Source: Salinimicrobium sp963709775
Lineage (GTDB): Bacteria; Bacteroidota; Bacteroidia; Flavobacteriales; Flavobacteriaceae
Reading direction: 5' to 3'
DNA: 64,000 nucleotides
Assembly (NCBI GenBank): GCA_963709775.1
Contig: CAVPXS010000022.1
Location: forward strand, 1 to 64,000
Shown: positions 1 through 8,337 of the stretch, piece by piece
Layout: each line of letters starts with the position of its first letter
Position numbering within the stretch: the stretch's first letter is position 1
Program-made: the position numbers and the translations under genes
The notes under the pieces: model-generated
The model's database searches: none
What the model saw: only the letters and a program-made list of their open reading frames with translations
Told to the model about the DNA's origin: nothing

Positions 1-1
1 T

Positions 2-619
2 GCCGCTCAAGCAATTAATTCATTTTATAAAAATAAACCCTTGGGTACTTTTGGAGATTTGGCCACTTTTTCCTTTCACGAAACTAAAAACATTATATCA
101 GGTGAGGGCGGAATGATTGCTATAAATAACGAAAAATTTATTCCAAGAGCAGAAATTATTTGGGAAAAGGGAACTGATAGGGCAAAATTTTTTAGAGGTG
201 AAATAAGCAATTATAATTGGGTTGATACAGGATCCTCTTTTCTGCCATCAGAATTAACAGCGGCTTTTCTTTATGCCCAGTTGGAAAATATTGAAAATAT
301 TCAGGAAAGAAGATGGGAAATATGGAATTCTTATAATGAACGTTTAAAATTTTGGGCTATTAATCATAATATAGATTTACCCAAGGCTATTACTAATGAA
401 TCAGGAAATGCTCATATGTTTTATCTCATTTGTGAATCGGAAGATCAACGTAACTCTTTGATTAGCTATTTAAATCATAAGGGAGTTTTAGCAGTCTCGC
501 ATTACATAGGATTACATTCGAGTCCCTTCTACCTAAACACGCATGATGGACGTGAATTAAAGAATAGTGACATTTTCACAGAAAAAGACTCTTACGCTTA
601 CCCCTTTTCTATGAATTAG
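2..619 (+). CDS. Sugar aminotransferase, DegT/DnrJ/EryC1/StrS family (3' part, frameshifted C-terminus)
   Basis: This is the C-terminal half of a PLP-dependent nucleotide-sugar aminotransferase; the 5' end lies outside the window. The frame is open from base 2. The motif SFHETKN at about visible residues 24-30 contains the Schiff-base lysine, and GEGG follows, as in RffA/WecE-type enzymes that make dTDP-4-amino-4,6-dideoxy sugars. The frame stops at 617-619, but the family's usual ending (RLLRLPLFYELD) is encoded in the next frame from 586 and would run to 663. One base appears to be missing in the A-run at 582-586. It is the first visible gene of a polysaccharide cluster. Seen: motif and frameshift. 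Inferred: the exact sugar substrate, which could equally be a PseC- or LegC-type intermediate. Confidence 0.82.
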   Translation, partial: AAQAINSFYKNKPLGTFGDLATFSFHETKNIISGEGGMIAINNEKFIPRAEIIWEKGTDRAKFFRGEISNYNWVDTGSSFLPSELTAAFLYAQLENIENIQERRWEIWNSYNERLKFWAINHNIDLPKAITNESGNAHMFYLICESEDQRNSLISYLNHKGVLAVSHYIGLHSSPFYLNTHDGRELKNSDIFTEKDSYAYPFSMN

Positions 620-637
620 ATGTCGTCCAGGTTATAA

Positions 638-1837
638 ACATACTTCTTTGCTTATGGGAGTAAGATCTTTTCAGGATTAAAGTACACCTTAATACTCCTT
701 TCTATAATTTTCTCCATTACTGCATTCTTCTATTATCTAGGGAAACCAGCTGGTATAGGTGACGAAAGCTTATTCATAAGAGATTTGCTGTATATAAAAG
801 AACATGGATGGATCGCTGCTATTAAGAATGAAACTTCTGTATTGTACTTAATACTGGCATATCCCTTATCCTTTATTTTCCAAGATTTCATAGCTCTACG
901 TATTGTTAATTTTGGTTTAATTTTATTTTTCTTGTTTTATCTCTGGGGACATGATAAAAGGAAAAATATTCTTCTTTACTCTTTTTTACTTTTTTATATA
1001 AACGCAGCAGGTTTCTTTTATTCTGGTTCTAATGACACATTGTTTATTTTTTCTTTGGTTTTATTTCTGAATGAGGTTTACAAAGCCAGTCGGAAAAGAG
1101 ATTACCGAATAGACATTGCTCTTTCAGGACTAATTTTGGCAATTTTCACTAGAGAATTATTTTTACTTTTTCTTCCCGTCATCTTTCTTGGTTTTTATAT
1201 TTTAATTAAGAGTAAAAATATTTCAAAAAAGGAATTTGTAATACCTTCTTTATTATTATTCTTTGTTGTTTTAGTAAACCTTCCTTCAATCATTTCAAAT
1301 CATAAATTCTCGTACGAACAGAAAAAGCCACCCGAATCTATGAATGTGACCTGGTCCCAAAGACAATATCTTGCACAATTAAAAGTAAATGATGGAACTC
1401 TCAACTTTCATGAACATCCTTCCTGGAAAGAAACTCAGGAATATCTCAAAATACACGGAATAAATTCTTTGCCTAAAACCTGGATTGAAGGACTTTTCCA
1501 TGACATTTCCTTAACTATAAAAGAATTTTTTAAAGATTTAATATATATTTTAATATTTCACACACGTACTTTGGGTTTAATCTTATTAAGTATATTATTT
1601 TATTCCTTTCGGAATTTGATCAAAAAAAGACATTTTGATGAGGCAGATTTCGTCCCCTTTTCTGCACTCACAATGATCCTTATTTTTTCTATCATTATCA
1701 TTTCCTATGTAGAACTGAGATGGCTAGCCCCGGTTTTTATTCTTGCGATTATTTATTACAATGACTTAATTGAGAAGAAAAGAATATCTACAAAAATTAT
1801 CATTCCCAATTTATTATTTATAAGCTTTTTGATCTAA
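638..1837 (+). CDS. Multi-pass membrane protein of the polysaccharide cluster (possible GT-C glycosyltransferase)
   Basis: The frame is open from 638 to 1837 and encodes about nine or ten hydrophobic segments, beginning with LKYTLILLSIIFSITAFFYY near 677. There is no in-frame ATG, GTG or TTG before the first segment; the first usable start is TTG at 785, which would cut off the first helix. The ATG at 654 is one base out of frame, so a frameshift or rare start is likely. The sequence GIGDESLFIRD after the first helix has the acidic pair often seen in the first loop of GT39-like lipid-linked sugar transferases. The end also looks shifted: one more T in the run at 1826-1830 would extend a last helix to 1872. 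Position between an aminotransferase and a GT4 enzyme suggests a glycan role. I do not recognise a specific family. Confidence 0.6.
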   Translation, partial: TYFFAYGSKIFSGLKYTLILLSIIFSITAFFYYLGKPAGIGDESLFIRDLLYIKEHGWIAAIKNETSVLYLILAYPLSFIFQDFIALRIVNFGLILFFLFYLWGHDKRKNILLYSFLLFYINAAGFFYSGSNDTLFIFSLVLFLNEVYKASRKRDYRIDIALSGLILAIFTRELFLLFLPVIFLGFYILIKSKNISKKEFVIPSLLLFFVVLVNLPSIISNHKFSYEQKKPPESMNVTWSQRQYLAQLKVNDGTLNFHEHPSWKETQEYLKIHGINSLPKTWIEGLFHDISLTIKEFFKDLIYILIFHTRTLGLILLSILFYSFRNLIKKRHFDEADFVPFSALTMILIFSIIIISYVELRWLAPVFILAIIYYNDLIEKKRISTKIIIPNLLFISFLI

Positions 1838-1905
1838 TATATGGTACTATTGGTTTAGTTCAGAAAATCTGATTTAGAAGACGTTTTTAATCAACATTAG
1901 CACAT

Positions 1906-3049
1906 ATGCACATAGGATTTTTAACTCCCGAATACCCCCATGCCCGAACCGGTCCTGCCGCGGGACTTGGCACCAGTATTAAAAATATGGTGAACGCCTT
2001 AATAATAAAAGGCATTCAGGTTTCCGTTTTTATATACGGGCAACGGGAAGATGACATCTTTACAGAAAATGGGATTAAATTTCATCTAATAAGTCATAGG
2101 AGCTATAGAATGTTTGGCTGGTACCTGCACCGGAAATATCTTCAGAATTATTTGAATAAGTATATTATTGTAGATAAGATCGATGCCATAGAAGCCCCCG
2201 ACTGGACAGGCATTACTGCTTTTATGAAGTTACGCTGTCCTTTGGTGATAAGGATGAATGGCAGTGATGCCTACTTCTGTAAACTTGAGAACCGGCCACA
2301 GAAGCAAAAGAATTTCTGGTTTGAAAAACTGGCTCTGGAAGGAGCGGATCATTTATTCTCGGTTAGTGAATTTACCGCAGAAGAAACCCGGAAGATCTTT
2401 CAGCTAAAAAAGGAGATTAAAATAATTCCTAATTCCATAGATGTAAAACGTTTTTTACCACAGCAGGAGAAGATGCAGGCAAGGTACTGTTCTGTACTTT
2501 GGAAGCCTCATTAGAAAAAAAGGTGTGCTGGAGCTGCCCGAAATATTTAATAGAATTATAGAGCAAATGCCTGCAGCAAGGTTTCGACTGGCAGGGAAGG
2601 ATGTGCGGGATATCCGTACAGGAAGGTCTACAAGAGAATTAATGGAGGAACAACTCAGTCAGGCAGCAGCTAATAAGGTAGAATGGCTTGGAAGCCTGCC
2701 GTACGATGCCATTCTGGAAGAGATCGCCAAAGCATGGGTAGTCGTTCTTCCCTCCTTCGCCGAAGCCCTTCCCATGACCTGGATCGAAGCCATGGCCATG
2801 GAAAAGGCTTTGGTGACCTCAAACATTGGGTGGGCCGGAGAGGTAATGCTGGATGCAGAAACAGGTTTTATGGTTGATCCCAAAGATCATGAGTTATATG
2901 CTGAAAAAGTTCTGGAACTTTTAAATGATCCAGCGCTTACGAAGCAGGTAGGAAAAGCTGCCAGGGAAAGGGTTTTAAAAAAATTCTCCAGTGAGGTGGT
3001 GGCAGAGCAGAATATTGAGTTTTATGAGAGGGTAGTCGATAGACGGTAG
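1906..3049 (+). pseudogene. Glycosyltransferase family 4 (GT-B fold), frameshifted near 2460-2500
   Basis: Two adjacent pieces form one GT4 enzyme of about 380 residues. The N-terminal piece (1906-2514) starts with GFLTPEYP and GPAAGLGTSI, typical of the GT-B acceptor domain, and reaches IIPNSID, the interdomain motif. The C-terminal piece (in frame from about 2494 to 3049) begins YFGSLIRKKG and carries the nucleotide-sugar EX7E region PSFAEALPMTWIEAMAMEK. Between them the expected protein sequence passes through three frames, so at least two small indels lie at 2460-2500. GT4 enzymes transfer sugars from nucleotide donors to lipid-linked glycans on the cytoplasmic face. The donor sugar cannot be told from sequence. 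Unless the indels are assembly errors, no full-length enzyme is made. Confidence 0.85.
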
Positions 3050-3436
3050 TACGGTAGTTTGTTTGTGGTTTGACATTTTTGGTTTGTCGTTTTCTGTTTT
3101 CCGTTTACTGTTTACCGTTTTTCGAACTTACAATTGTAAGATTTGGCAACGTCAATTTTTTAATCTCACTCCGGTAAAATAGAGGTGTTTTTTTTTAAAC
3201 TTACGGCTGATTGCTTTGCTTTGCTCGCAATGACATTTCTCAACGCGGACCGTCATTGCGAGAGAGTCCGAAGGACGAACGCAGCAATCTGCGGAGGCTT
3301 TTTCCAATCATGATCGTGACTAACTGACATGCAGATTACTTCAGTTGCTCTCACGAGCTCCTTCGCAATGACATTTCCCATAAAAATTTGCTACTTTAGC
3401 TTTCTAACGGTAAACGGAAAACCGTAAACAGAGAAC
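3050..3436. repeat. Intergenic repeats: low-complexity words plus one family-B inverted-repeat element
   Basis: No gene seen. 3050-3128 is G/T-rich low-complexity DNA built on words like GTTTACTGTTTACCG, following the GT4 gene. 3251-3373 is a family-B element: CGTCATTGCGAG at the left, CGCAATGACA at the right, with AGCAATCTGC and AGATTACTTC inside, able to fold back on itself. A partial second copy lies at 3204-3235. 3408-3436 is A/C-rich words (GGTAAACGGAAAACCG) that run up to the neuB start codon. TACTTTAG at 3392-3399 could be a -7 element for neuB; the same octamer occurs before neuC and before the gene at 24844. Confidence 0.75.
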
Positions 3437-4433
3437 ATGTTCATCATAGCAGAAATAGCCCAGGCACATGAAGGCAGCCTGGGGATTGCCCATTCCTATA
3501 TAGATGCCCTGGCAAAAACCGGCGTTGATGCCGTGAAGTTTCAGGTGCATATCGCAGAAGCGGAAAGTAGCGTTCATGAGCCTTTCAGGGTAAAATTTTC
3601 CACTCAGGATAAAACCCGGTTCGACTATTGGAAACGCATGGAATTCTCCCCGGATCAATGGCAGGAACTTAAAATTCATTGTGACGAGGTGGGGGTAGAA
3701 TTCATGGCTTCCCCTTTTAGCAATGCCGCCGTAGATCTCCTGGAGCAAATAGGGGTAAAAAGATATAAAATTGGGTCGGGTGAAGTAAATAACTTCCTGT
3801 TGCTGCAAAAGATCGCAGCTACCAAAAAACCCCTTATCCTTTCGTCGGGAATGAGTTCTTTCGCTGAACTGGATAAAACAGTTACTCTTCTTAAAGGATT
3901 AAAAGCAGAATTTTCCATACTACAATGCACTACCTCCTATCCCACCTGTCCTGAAAATTACGGTCTTAATGTGCTTCAGGAATTGAAACAGCGTTACGGA
4001 GTTACCATAGGATTCTCAGATCATTCTGCACGTATAGAAACCTGCATTGCCGCCACTGCCCTGGGAGCAGAGATCCTTGAATTTCACGCTATTTTCGACC
4101 GGCAGATGTTCGGCCCGGATGCATCTTCTTCATTAGAAATTGCAGAGATCCAACAGCTGGTTTTGGCTGTAAAAAATATTTCAACTGCTCTAAAAAACCC
4201 TGTAGACAAGTCGGACAATACGACTTTCAACGACCTAAAAAACATTTTCGAAAAATCCCTTGCTGTAAATAAGGATCTTCCGGAAGGGTCATATTCTTAA
4301 TTTTGAAGACCTGGAGTCTAAAAAGCCAAAAGGTTATGGAATTGAGGCTTCAGAATTCAAGTCTGTAATTGGAAAAAAACTTTCCAGGGAGCTTAAGCAG
4401 TGGGAGTTTTTGAACCAGAGAGATCTTGAATAG
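3437..4433 (+). pseudogene. neuB: N-acetylneuraminate (nonulosonic acid) synthase NeuB, frameshift near 4290
   Basis: NeuB-type enzymes condense phosphoenolpyruvate with ManNAc or a related 6-deoxy amino sugar to make sialic, legionaminic or pseudaminic acid. Visible motifs: EIAQAHEGS near residue 5, KIGSGEV, ILSSGMSS, LQCTTSYPT, IGFSDHS, and EFHAIFDRQMFGPD where classical NeuB has EKHFT...GPDH. The barrel frame runs 3437-4300. The expected SAF (antifreeze-like) domain, starting HILNFEDLE and including GYGIEASEF and IGKKL, continues in another frame and ends at 4433. One extra T near 4290 explains the shift. It sits with neuC and neuA homologues on the same strand. Without the SAF domain such enzymes normally lose activity. 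The exact nonulosonic acid is not determinable here. Confidence 0.88.
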
Positions 4434-4436
4434 TAA

Positions 4437-4603
4437 CGCCATTGCGAGACGAACTCAGGAGGATGTGGCAGCCCCTTGCGAACCGTCATTGCGAGTCCGA
4501 CGCAGGAGGACGTGGCAATCTGTTGAAGGCTTCTTCTGATCATGATCTAACTACACTGCGGCAGATTGCTTCAGTCGCTATAACGAGCTCCTTCGCAATA
4601 ACG
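4437..4603. repeat. Family-B inverted-repeat element and partial copy
   Basis: 4484-4603 is a second near-complete family-B element: CGTCATTGCGAG on the left, CTTCGCAATAACG on the right, with GGCAATCTG and CAGATTGCTTCAGTCGC inside. A partial left half precedes it at 4437-4480. It separates neuB from the convergent GIY-YIG gene. Confidence 0.75.
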
Positions 4604-4611
4604 TTTCCAAT

Positions 4612-4902
4612 TCAAAACTCCCATCCTTCAGCCAGATCCTTCCACTCCGGATTCATCTCATGGATCAGCTTTTCTTTGTTTGCTCTGTTTCCTGCTTTCA
4701 GCTTCTTTTCATACTTAATCGCCTCCCGAATATCATCAAAGGTCCGATAGTACATCAAATGATCACAACTGTAACGGGAGGTGAAGCCTTTATAAAATTT
4801 GGTCTTGTGCTGGCCGATCCTTTTAACCAGGTTCGAAGTCACACCAACATATAAGACGGTGTGGTTCTTATTGGTGAGGATGTAGACGTGGGAAGTGCGC
4901 AT
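4612..4902 (-). CDS. GIY-YIG nuclease superfamily small protein
   Basis: A 96-residue protein consisting of a single GIY-YIG domain of the UPF0213/YhbQ-like type. The core reads HVYILTNKNHTVLYVGVTSN, the GIY...YIG pattern, followed by a KRIGQHK segment with the conserved basic residue and a glutamate-containing helix (AIKYEKKLKAG). The reading frame continues upstream to 5007, but that part is the translation of a family-B repeat, so I place the start at the methionine at 4902 (MRTSHVYIL). It is on the opposite strand between neuB and neuC, bracketed by repeats. Such stand-alone GIY-YIG proteins are common in Bacteroidota, often next to repeats or mobile DNA; their cellular role is not established. 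Confidence 0.8.
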   Translation of the reverse strand: MRTSHVYILTNKNHTVLYVGVTSNLVKRIGQHKTKFYKGFTSRYSCDHLMYYRTFDDIREAIKYEKKLKAGNRANKEKLIHEMNPEWKDLAEGWEF

Positions 4903-4957
4903 AGGGTAATTTACAAAAAGAGGTAGAATGCTTATGAAGAGGCATTGAATAAAGTTG

Positions 4958-5001
4958 TGGCAGATTGCCGCGGTCGCTAAAAAGCTCCCTCGCAATGACG
5001 T
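4958..5001. repeat. Half copy of family-B repeat
   Basis: The right half of a family-B element (CAGATTGCCGCGGTCGC followed by CCCTCGCAATGACG). A/C-rich words (AACGGTAAACCGAAAACCG) then occupy 5066-5088 directly before neuC, and TACTTTAG at 5051-5058 is a possible -7 element. Confidence 0.65.
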
Positions 5002-5091
5002 ATTCATAAGACGCCTCGCTTACAATGACCTTCCCGAACAACATTTTTATTACTTTAGCGAATCAACGGTAAACCGAAAACCGTAAACTTC

Positions 5092-6246
5092 ATGAAACGA
5101 AAAATCTGCGTCGTAGTCACTGCCCGCCCTTCCTATAGCCGGATAAAAACTGCCCTAACTGCCATACAAAATCATCCAGACCTGGAATTGCAACTGGTGA
5201 TCGCCGGTTCGGCCCTGCTCGATCGTTATGGAAACGCGGTGGATTTTATCGAAAAAGATGGATTTCCCATAGCCGCAAAAGTATTTATGGTTTTAGAAGG
5301 AGAAAATCCCACCACTATGGCTAAGACCACAGGGCTGGGGGTAATGGAGCTCACCAATGTTTTTTACAACCTGCAACCGGATGCTGTGATCACCATTGCA
5401 GATCGTTTTGAAACTATTGCGACTTCCATCGCCGCTTCTTATCAGAATATTCCGCTGGTACACATCCAGGGCGGGGAAGTTACCGGCAGTATTGATGAAA
5501 AAGTGAGGCATGCAAATACAAAACTGGCCGATCTCCACCTGGTGTGCACTGAAGATGCGCAAGAAAGGGTTATCAAGTTAGGGGAAAGGTCCGAAAGGGT
5601 TATAAATACAGGCTGTCCTTCGATAGATCTGGCTAAAGAGATTGCAGAATATCCTTACCTGGACTTCGATCCCCTGAAGAAATATGGAGGTGTGGGTGCC
5701 CACCTGGATTGGCAAAAAGGATATATTGTGGTGATGCAGCATCCTGTAACAACCGAGTACAAAGAATCCAAAAAACACGTTACTGAAACCCTAAGAGCTG
5801 TCAAAGCTTTGAATTATCCTGCTTTTTGGTTCTGGCCAAACGTAGACGCAGGATCTGACGGCACTTCTAATGCAATAAGAACATTTAGGGAGCTGGAGCA
5901 ACCCGGGAATATTCATTTCTTCAAAAATATGGATCCGCTGGATTTTCTAAAACTTTTGAATAGCTCCAGGGCTTTAGTAGGAAATTCGAGTGCAGGATTA
6001 AGAGAATGTGCGTATTTGGGAGTACCTGTTGTGAATATCGGTAATCGCCAGCATCGAAGGAGTCGTGCGAGAAATGTCACCGATGTAGCTTATGAGCAGG
6101 AGGCAATTCTTGAAGCAACAAAAACCGCCATAGAAACCGGAAAATTTGAAAGCTCAACACTTTATGGGAGCGGGAATGCAGGAAAGAAAATTGCAGAGAT
6201 ACTTGCAAAGGTGGAGTTGACGTATACTAAGACGATTACTTATTAA
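5092..6246 (+). CDS. neuC: UDP-N-acetylglucosamine 2-epimerase, hydrolysing (NeuC/LegG family)
   Basis: An intact 384-residue GT-B-like sugar epimerase that cleaves UDP from UDP-GlcNAc (NeuC) or a UDP-bacillosamine derivative (LegG) while inverting C2, giving the free ManNAc-type precursor used by NeuB. Motifs: VVTARPSYSRIK at the N-terminus, HIQGGEVTGSIDEKVRH in the middle, and GNSSAGLRECAYLGVPVVNIG near residue 300, the family's UDP-binding region. Length is normal for the family (about 375-390). It is the only unbroken nonulosonic-acid gene here; neuB upstream and neuA downstream are frameshifted. Distinguishing NeuC from LegG needs a tree. A/C-rich words abut the ATG start, and G/T-rich words follow the stop. 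Confidence 0.9.
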   Translation: MKRKICVVVTARPSYSRIKTALTAIQNHPDLELQLVIAGSALLDRYGNAVDFIEKDGFPIAAKVFMVLEGENPTTMAKTTGLGVMELTNVFYNLQPDAVITIADRFETIATSIAASYQNIPLVHIQGGEVTGSIDEKVRHANTKLADLHLVCTEDAQERVIKLGERSERVINTGCPSIDLAKEIAEYPYLDFDPLKKYGGVGAHLDWQKGYIVVMQHPVTTEYKESKKHVTETLRAVKALNYPAFWFWPNVDAGSDGTSNAIRTFRELEQPGNIHFFKNMDPLDFLKLLNSSRALVGNSSAGLRECAYLGVPVVNIGNRQHRRSRARNVTDVAYEQEAILEATKTAIETGKFESSTLYGSGNAGKKIAEILAKVELTYTKTITY

Positions 6247-6310
6247 ACGTTTACTGTTGTCTGTTTGCTGTTGTCAGTTAAAATTTTTAAATTGGATGAA
6301 AAACCGGAAA

Positions 6311-6685
6311 ATGATGAAGCATGAAAAGCTCACAAAGATCTTGATATTTGCAATTTAGCCTTTAAATATTCCATAGATGTCCATAAGCTTTTCCTAAAAT
6401 TGCCCAAGTTTGAATTATATGAACAGGGAAGCCAAGTCAAGGAGAATCTTCGAAAAGCATCAAAGATGCTATTGTTAGGGATATGGACGAAAGGTTTATA
6501 AACAAGATTTTCTAAAATTCCTCACCTATGCTCATGCTTCATTGTTGGAGTGTATTTCGCAGCTAAAAATGATCAATGAATTATATGAACTCGAAGGAAC
6601 AACAGACCTAATTAAGAAATATGAACTTTTAGGTGGGAAAATTTTCTCATTTATGCTTTACATTGAAAAGAACTGGAAAACCTGA
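6311..6685 (+). pseudogene. Four-helix-bundle (S23/Avd-like) protein, frameshifted
   Basis: A degraded copy of the small four-helix-bundle family related to 23S rRNA intervening-sequence proteins and DGR Avd proteins. Frame changes give MKHEKLTK, then DLDICNLAFKYSIDVHKLF, LPKFELYEQGSQV, FLTYAHASLLECISQLKMIN and a C-terminal LGGKIFSFMLYIEKNWKT ending in TGA at 6683-6685. At least two indels interrupt it (near 6335 and 6440-6500). Length without breaks would be about 120 residues. Two intact paralogues occur at 10105-10494 and 44987-45364. It lies between neuC and neuA in repeat-rich DNA. No substrate or enzymatic role is known for stand-alone members. Confidence 0.7.
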
Positions 6686-6761
6686 TTATCGGTTGTCAGT
6701 TGTGAGTTGAAAGACCACATTGACACCCGATAACTGATAACCGATAACCGATAACCGAATT
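6686..6761. repeat. Low-complexity boundary repeat (G/T-rich then A/C-rich)
   Basis: A compact example of the boundary pattern. After the four-helix gene come G/T-rich words (TTATCGGTTGTCAGTTG); then A/C-rich words (ATAACTGATAACCGATAACC, repeated) run to the GTG start of neuA. The two halves are roughly complementary. Confidence 0.7.
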
Positions 6762-7457
6762 GTGAAAATCCTTGGACTTATTCCCGCCCGTGGCGGCAGT
6801 AAAGGAATACCCGGAAAGAACATCAAATATTTGGGGGGAAACCCCTGCTGCAGTACACATGTGAATCGGCCAAAAAGTCAAAGCAATTATCTTCGATGAT
6901 CCTGAGCTCCGATGATCCTGAGATTATAGTTTCGCTAAGAGATCGGTCTGGAAGTGCCGTTTATAAGACCTGCAGCCCTCGCAGCCGATGATACTTCTTC
7001 CCTGGAAGTCATAAAACATGCATTGAACTTCTTTGCTGAAAAAGGAGAAAAATTTGATGCTGTTTGTCTGCTGCAACCCACTACCCCTTTCAGGAGAAAA
7101 GGACTTGATAGACGATGCCATAGAGAAATTTTCTGGAAGGAACTTTGATTCCCTGGTATCAGTCCGGGAGGTGCCGGCGGAGTTCAATCCTCACTGGATC
7201 TTTGAAGAAAACAACGGACAATTAAAAATGCTACCGGAGAAGAAGAGATCATTTCCCGAAGACAGGAACTGCCAAAAGCCTACCATCGCGATGGTGCCAT
7301 TTATCTCACCAGAACGGAAGTGATCCTGGAACAGAATTCGCTCTACGGAAGGAACATTGGATTTATTGACACTACGGGAGATCCTTATGTAAATATTGAT
7401 ACACCGGAGGATTGGGAAAAAGCCGAAAGGCTTTTGTCAAGGATCAGGGAACAATAA
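6762..7457 (+). pseudogene. neuA: CMP-N-acetylneuraminic acid synthetase family (NeuA), four frameshifts
   Basis: The family activates sialic or legionaminic acid with CTP to give the CMP sugar. The GTG start at 6762 leads into LIPARGGSKGIPGKN, the P-loop-like CTP motif. The protein can be followed to the end only by changing frame: near 6836 (run of G/A after YLGG), between 6920 and 6945, near 7090 (PTTPF), and near 7230. Later pieces include FIRPAALAADDTSS, CLLQPTTPFR, SLVSVREVPAEFNPHW, AYHRDGAIYLTRTEV, NSLYGRN and a final FIDTTGDPYVNIDTPEDW to TAA at 7455-7457. Four breaks in 700 bases make this a pseudogene unless the read quality is locally poor. Loss would block CMP activation of the product of the upstream genes. 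Confidence 0.85.
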
Positions 7458-7815
7458 ACGATTATCTGTTTTTTTGGTTTACTGTTTTCAGTTTACTGTT
7501 GGTTTGTTGTTTTTAGTTTATTGTTTGTTGTTTATGGGAAAAATGGAATTTGGTGCTTGGAATTTGGTGCTTTTTTGAAGTGGAGAGTGGAAAGTGGGGA
7601 GAGGCAAGTTAGCAGTTTTTCTGTTTGTTGTTTGTGGTTTGTGGTTTGTGGTAAGTCCTTAGACGGTAGTCAAGAGTCGAGAGTTTTTCAAGTGCTATAC
7701 CCGTTTTGGGGCTCCATGTGTAAAATTAAAAATAGTTTCTGAAACTTAATTCTCAAGGAGTATAGGAAAAGAATTGCAAGAAAGAATTTTTGTAAATTTG
7801 AAATAAAGCAGGATT
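7458..7815. repeat. Intergenic low-complexity repeats
   Basis: No gene supported. 7458-7540 is G/T-rich words (GTTTACTGTTTTCAGTTTAC), followed by TGGAATTTGGTGCTT repeated, GAGAGTGGAAAGTGGGGAG, and TTGTTTGTGGTTTGTGG. Short open frames here are translations of the repeats. 7740-7815 is ordinary AT-rich DNA leading to the small gene at 7816. Confidence 0.6.
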
Positions 7816-8070
7816 ATGGACACTGTACGAATAAAGGACCGCATTAGGAATTATCTTGAAAATGCAGATGAGCGTATTTTAAAGATCATTAATGCCATAA
7901 TAGAAGCTGATGAGAACGAAGTATTAGATACCCATTCAGAAATTCTGGAGGAGCGATTAAAATATCACCAGGACAATCCGAACAAAGGAAAAAGCTGGAA
8001 GGAAGTGCAGGATTCTCTGAAGGAGAAGTTCGTTTGTAAAGTAGTTCAACTAGCTGTTTATTGTTTTTAG
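7816..8070 (+). CDS. Small antitoxin-like (addiction-module) protein, orphan
   Basis: An 84-residue frame that begins MDTVRIKDRIRNYLENADER and continues with helix-forming, acidic sequence (ILKIINAIIEADENE, HSEILEERLKYHQDNPNKG, SWKEVQDSLKEKF). This layout (an N-terminal helix with 'ADE+hhKhhxAhhE', then a K-G-K-S-W segment) resembles the small Bacteroidota antitoxins usually placed directly upstream of a RelE/ParE toxin. No toxin gene follows. The last ten or so residues (VCKVVQLAVYCF) are the translation of downstream repeat DNA, so the original stop has probably been lost. The start ATG is preceded by AGCAGGATT. Family assignment is inference from pattern only; it could be an unrelated small helical protein. 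Confidence 0.5.
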   Translation: MDTVRIKDRIRNYLENADERILKIINAIIEADENEVLDTHSEILEERLKYHQDNPNKGKSWKEVQDSLKEKFVCKVVQLAVYCF

Positions 8071-8337
8071 TTTTTGTTGTGGTTATAAAAGCTATTAGCT
8101 GTTGGATTTTTGATCCCGTTTTTAGACTCCCTTTATCCCGTAGCTAAACGGAGGGGTAAAACCAAAAGAGGTATAGGAATTCCGGTTTATCTTCTCCTTC
8201 TCTGTCCTTCAGGCTTATATACTTAGATGACAGAAATAATTTTCAATTATCGGTTCTTGTATTCAGTTGAGTTCAAACTTTTCAATAGATTTTGAAAATA
8301 CATTATACAATATTCAATATACAATATACAATAAAAA
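8071..8337. repeat. Intergenic repeat-bearing stretch before asnB
   Basis: No gene seen. It begins with AGCTATTAGCTGTTGG words and ends with a near-perfect AT-rich word array (ATACAATATTCAATATACAATATACAATA) at 8300-8335 that reaches the asnB start codon, a 5' leader almost free of G. Confidence 0.55.

Noticed and set aside
4442..4854. + strand frames opposite the GIY-YIG gene
   Set aside because: Shadows of the real minus-strand gene and of family-B repeats.
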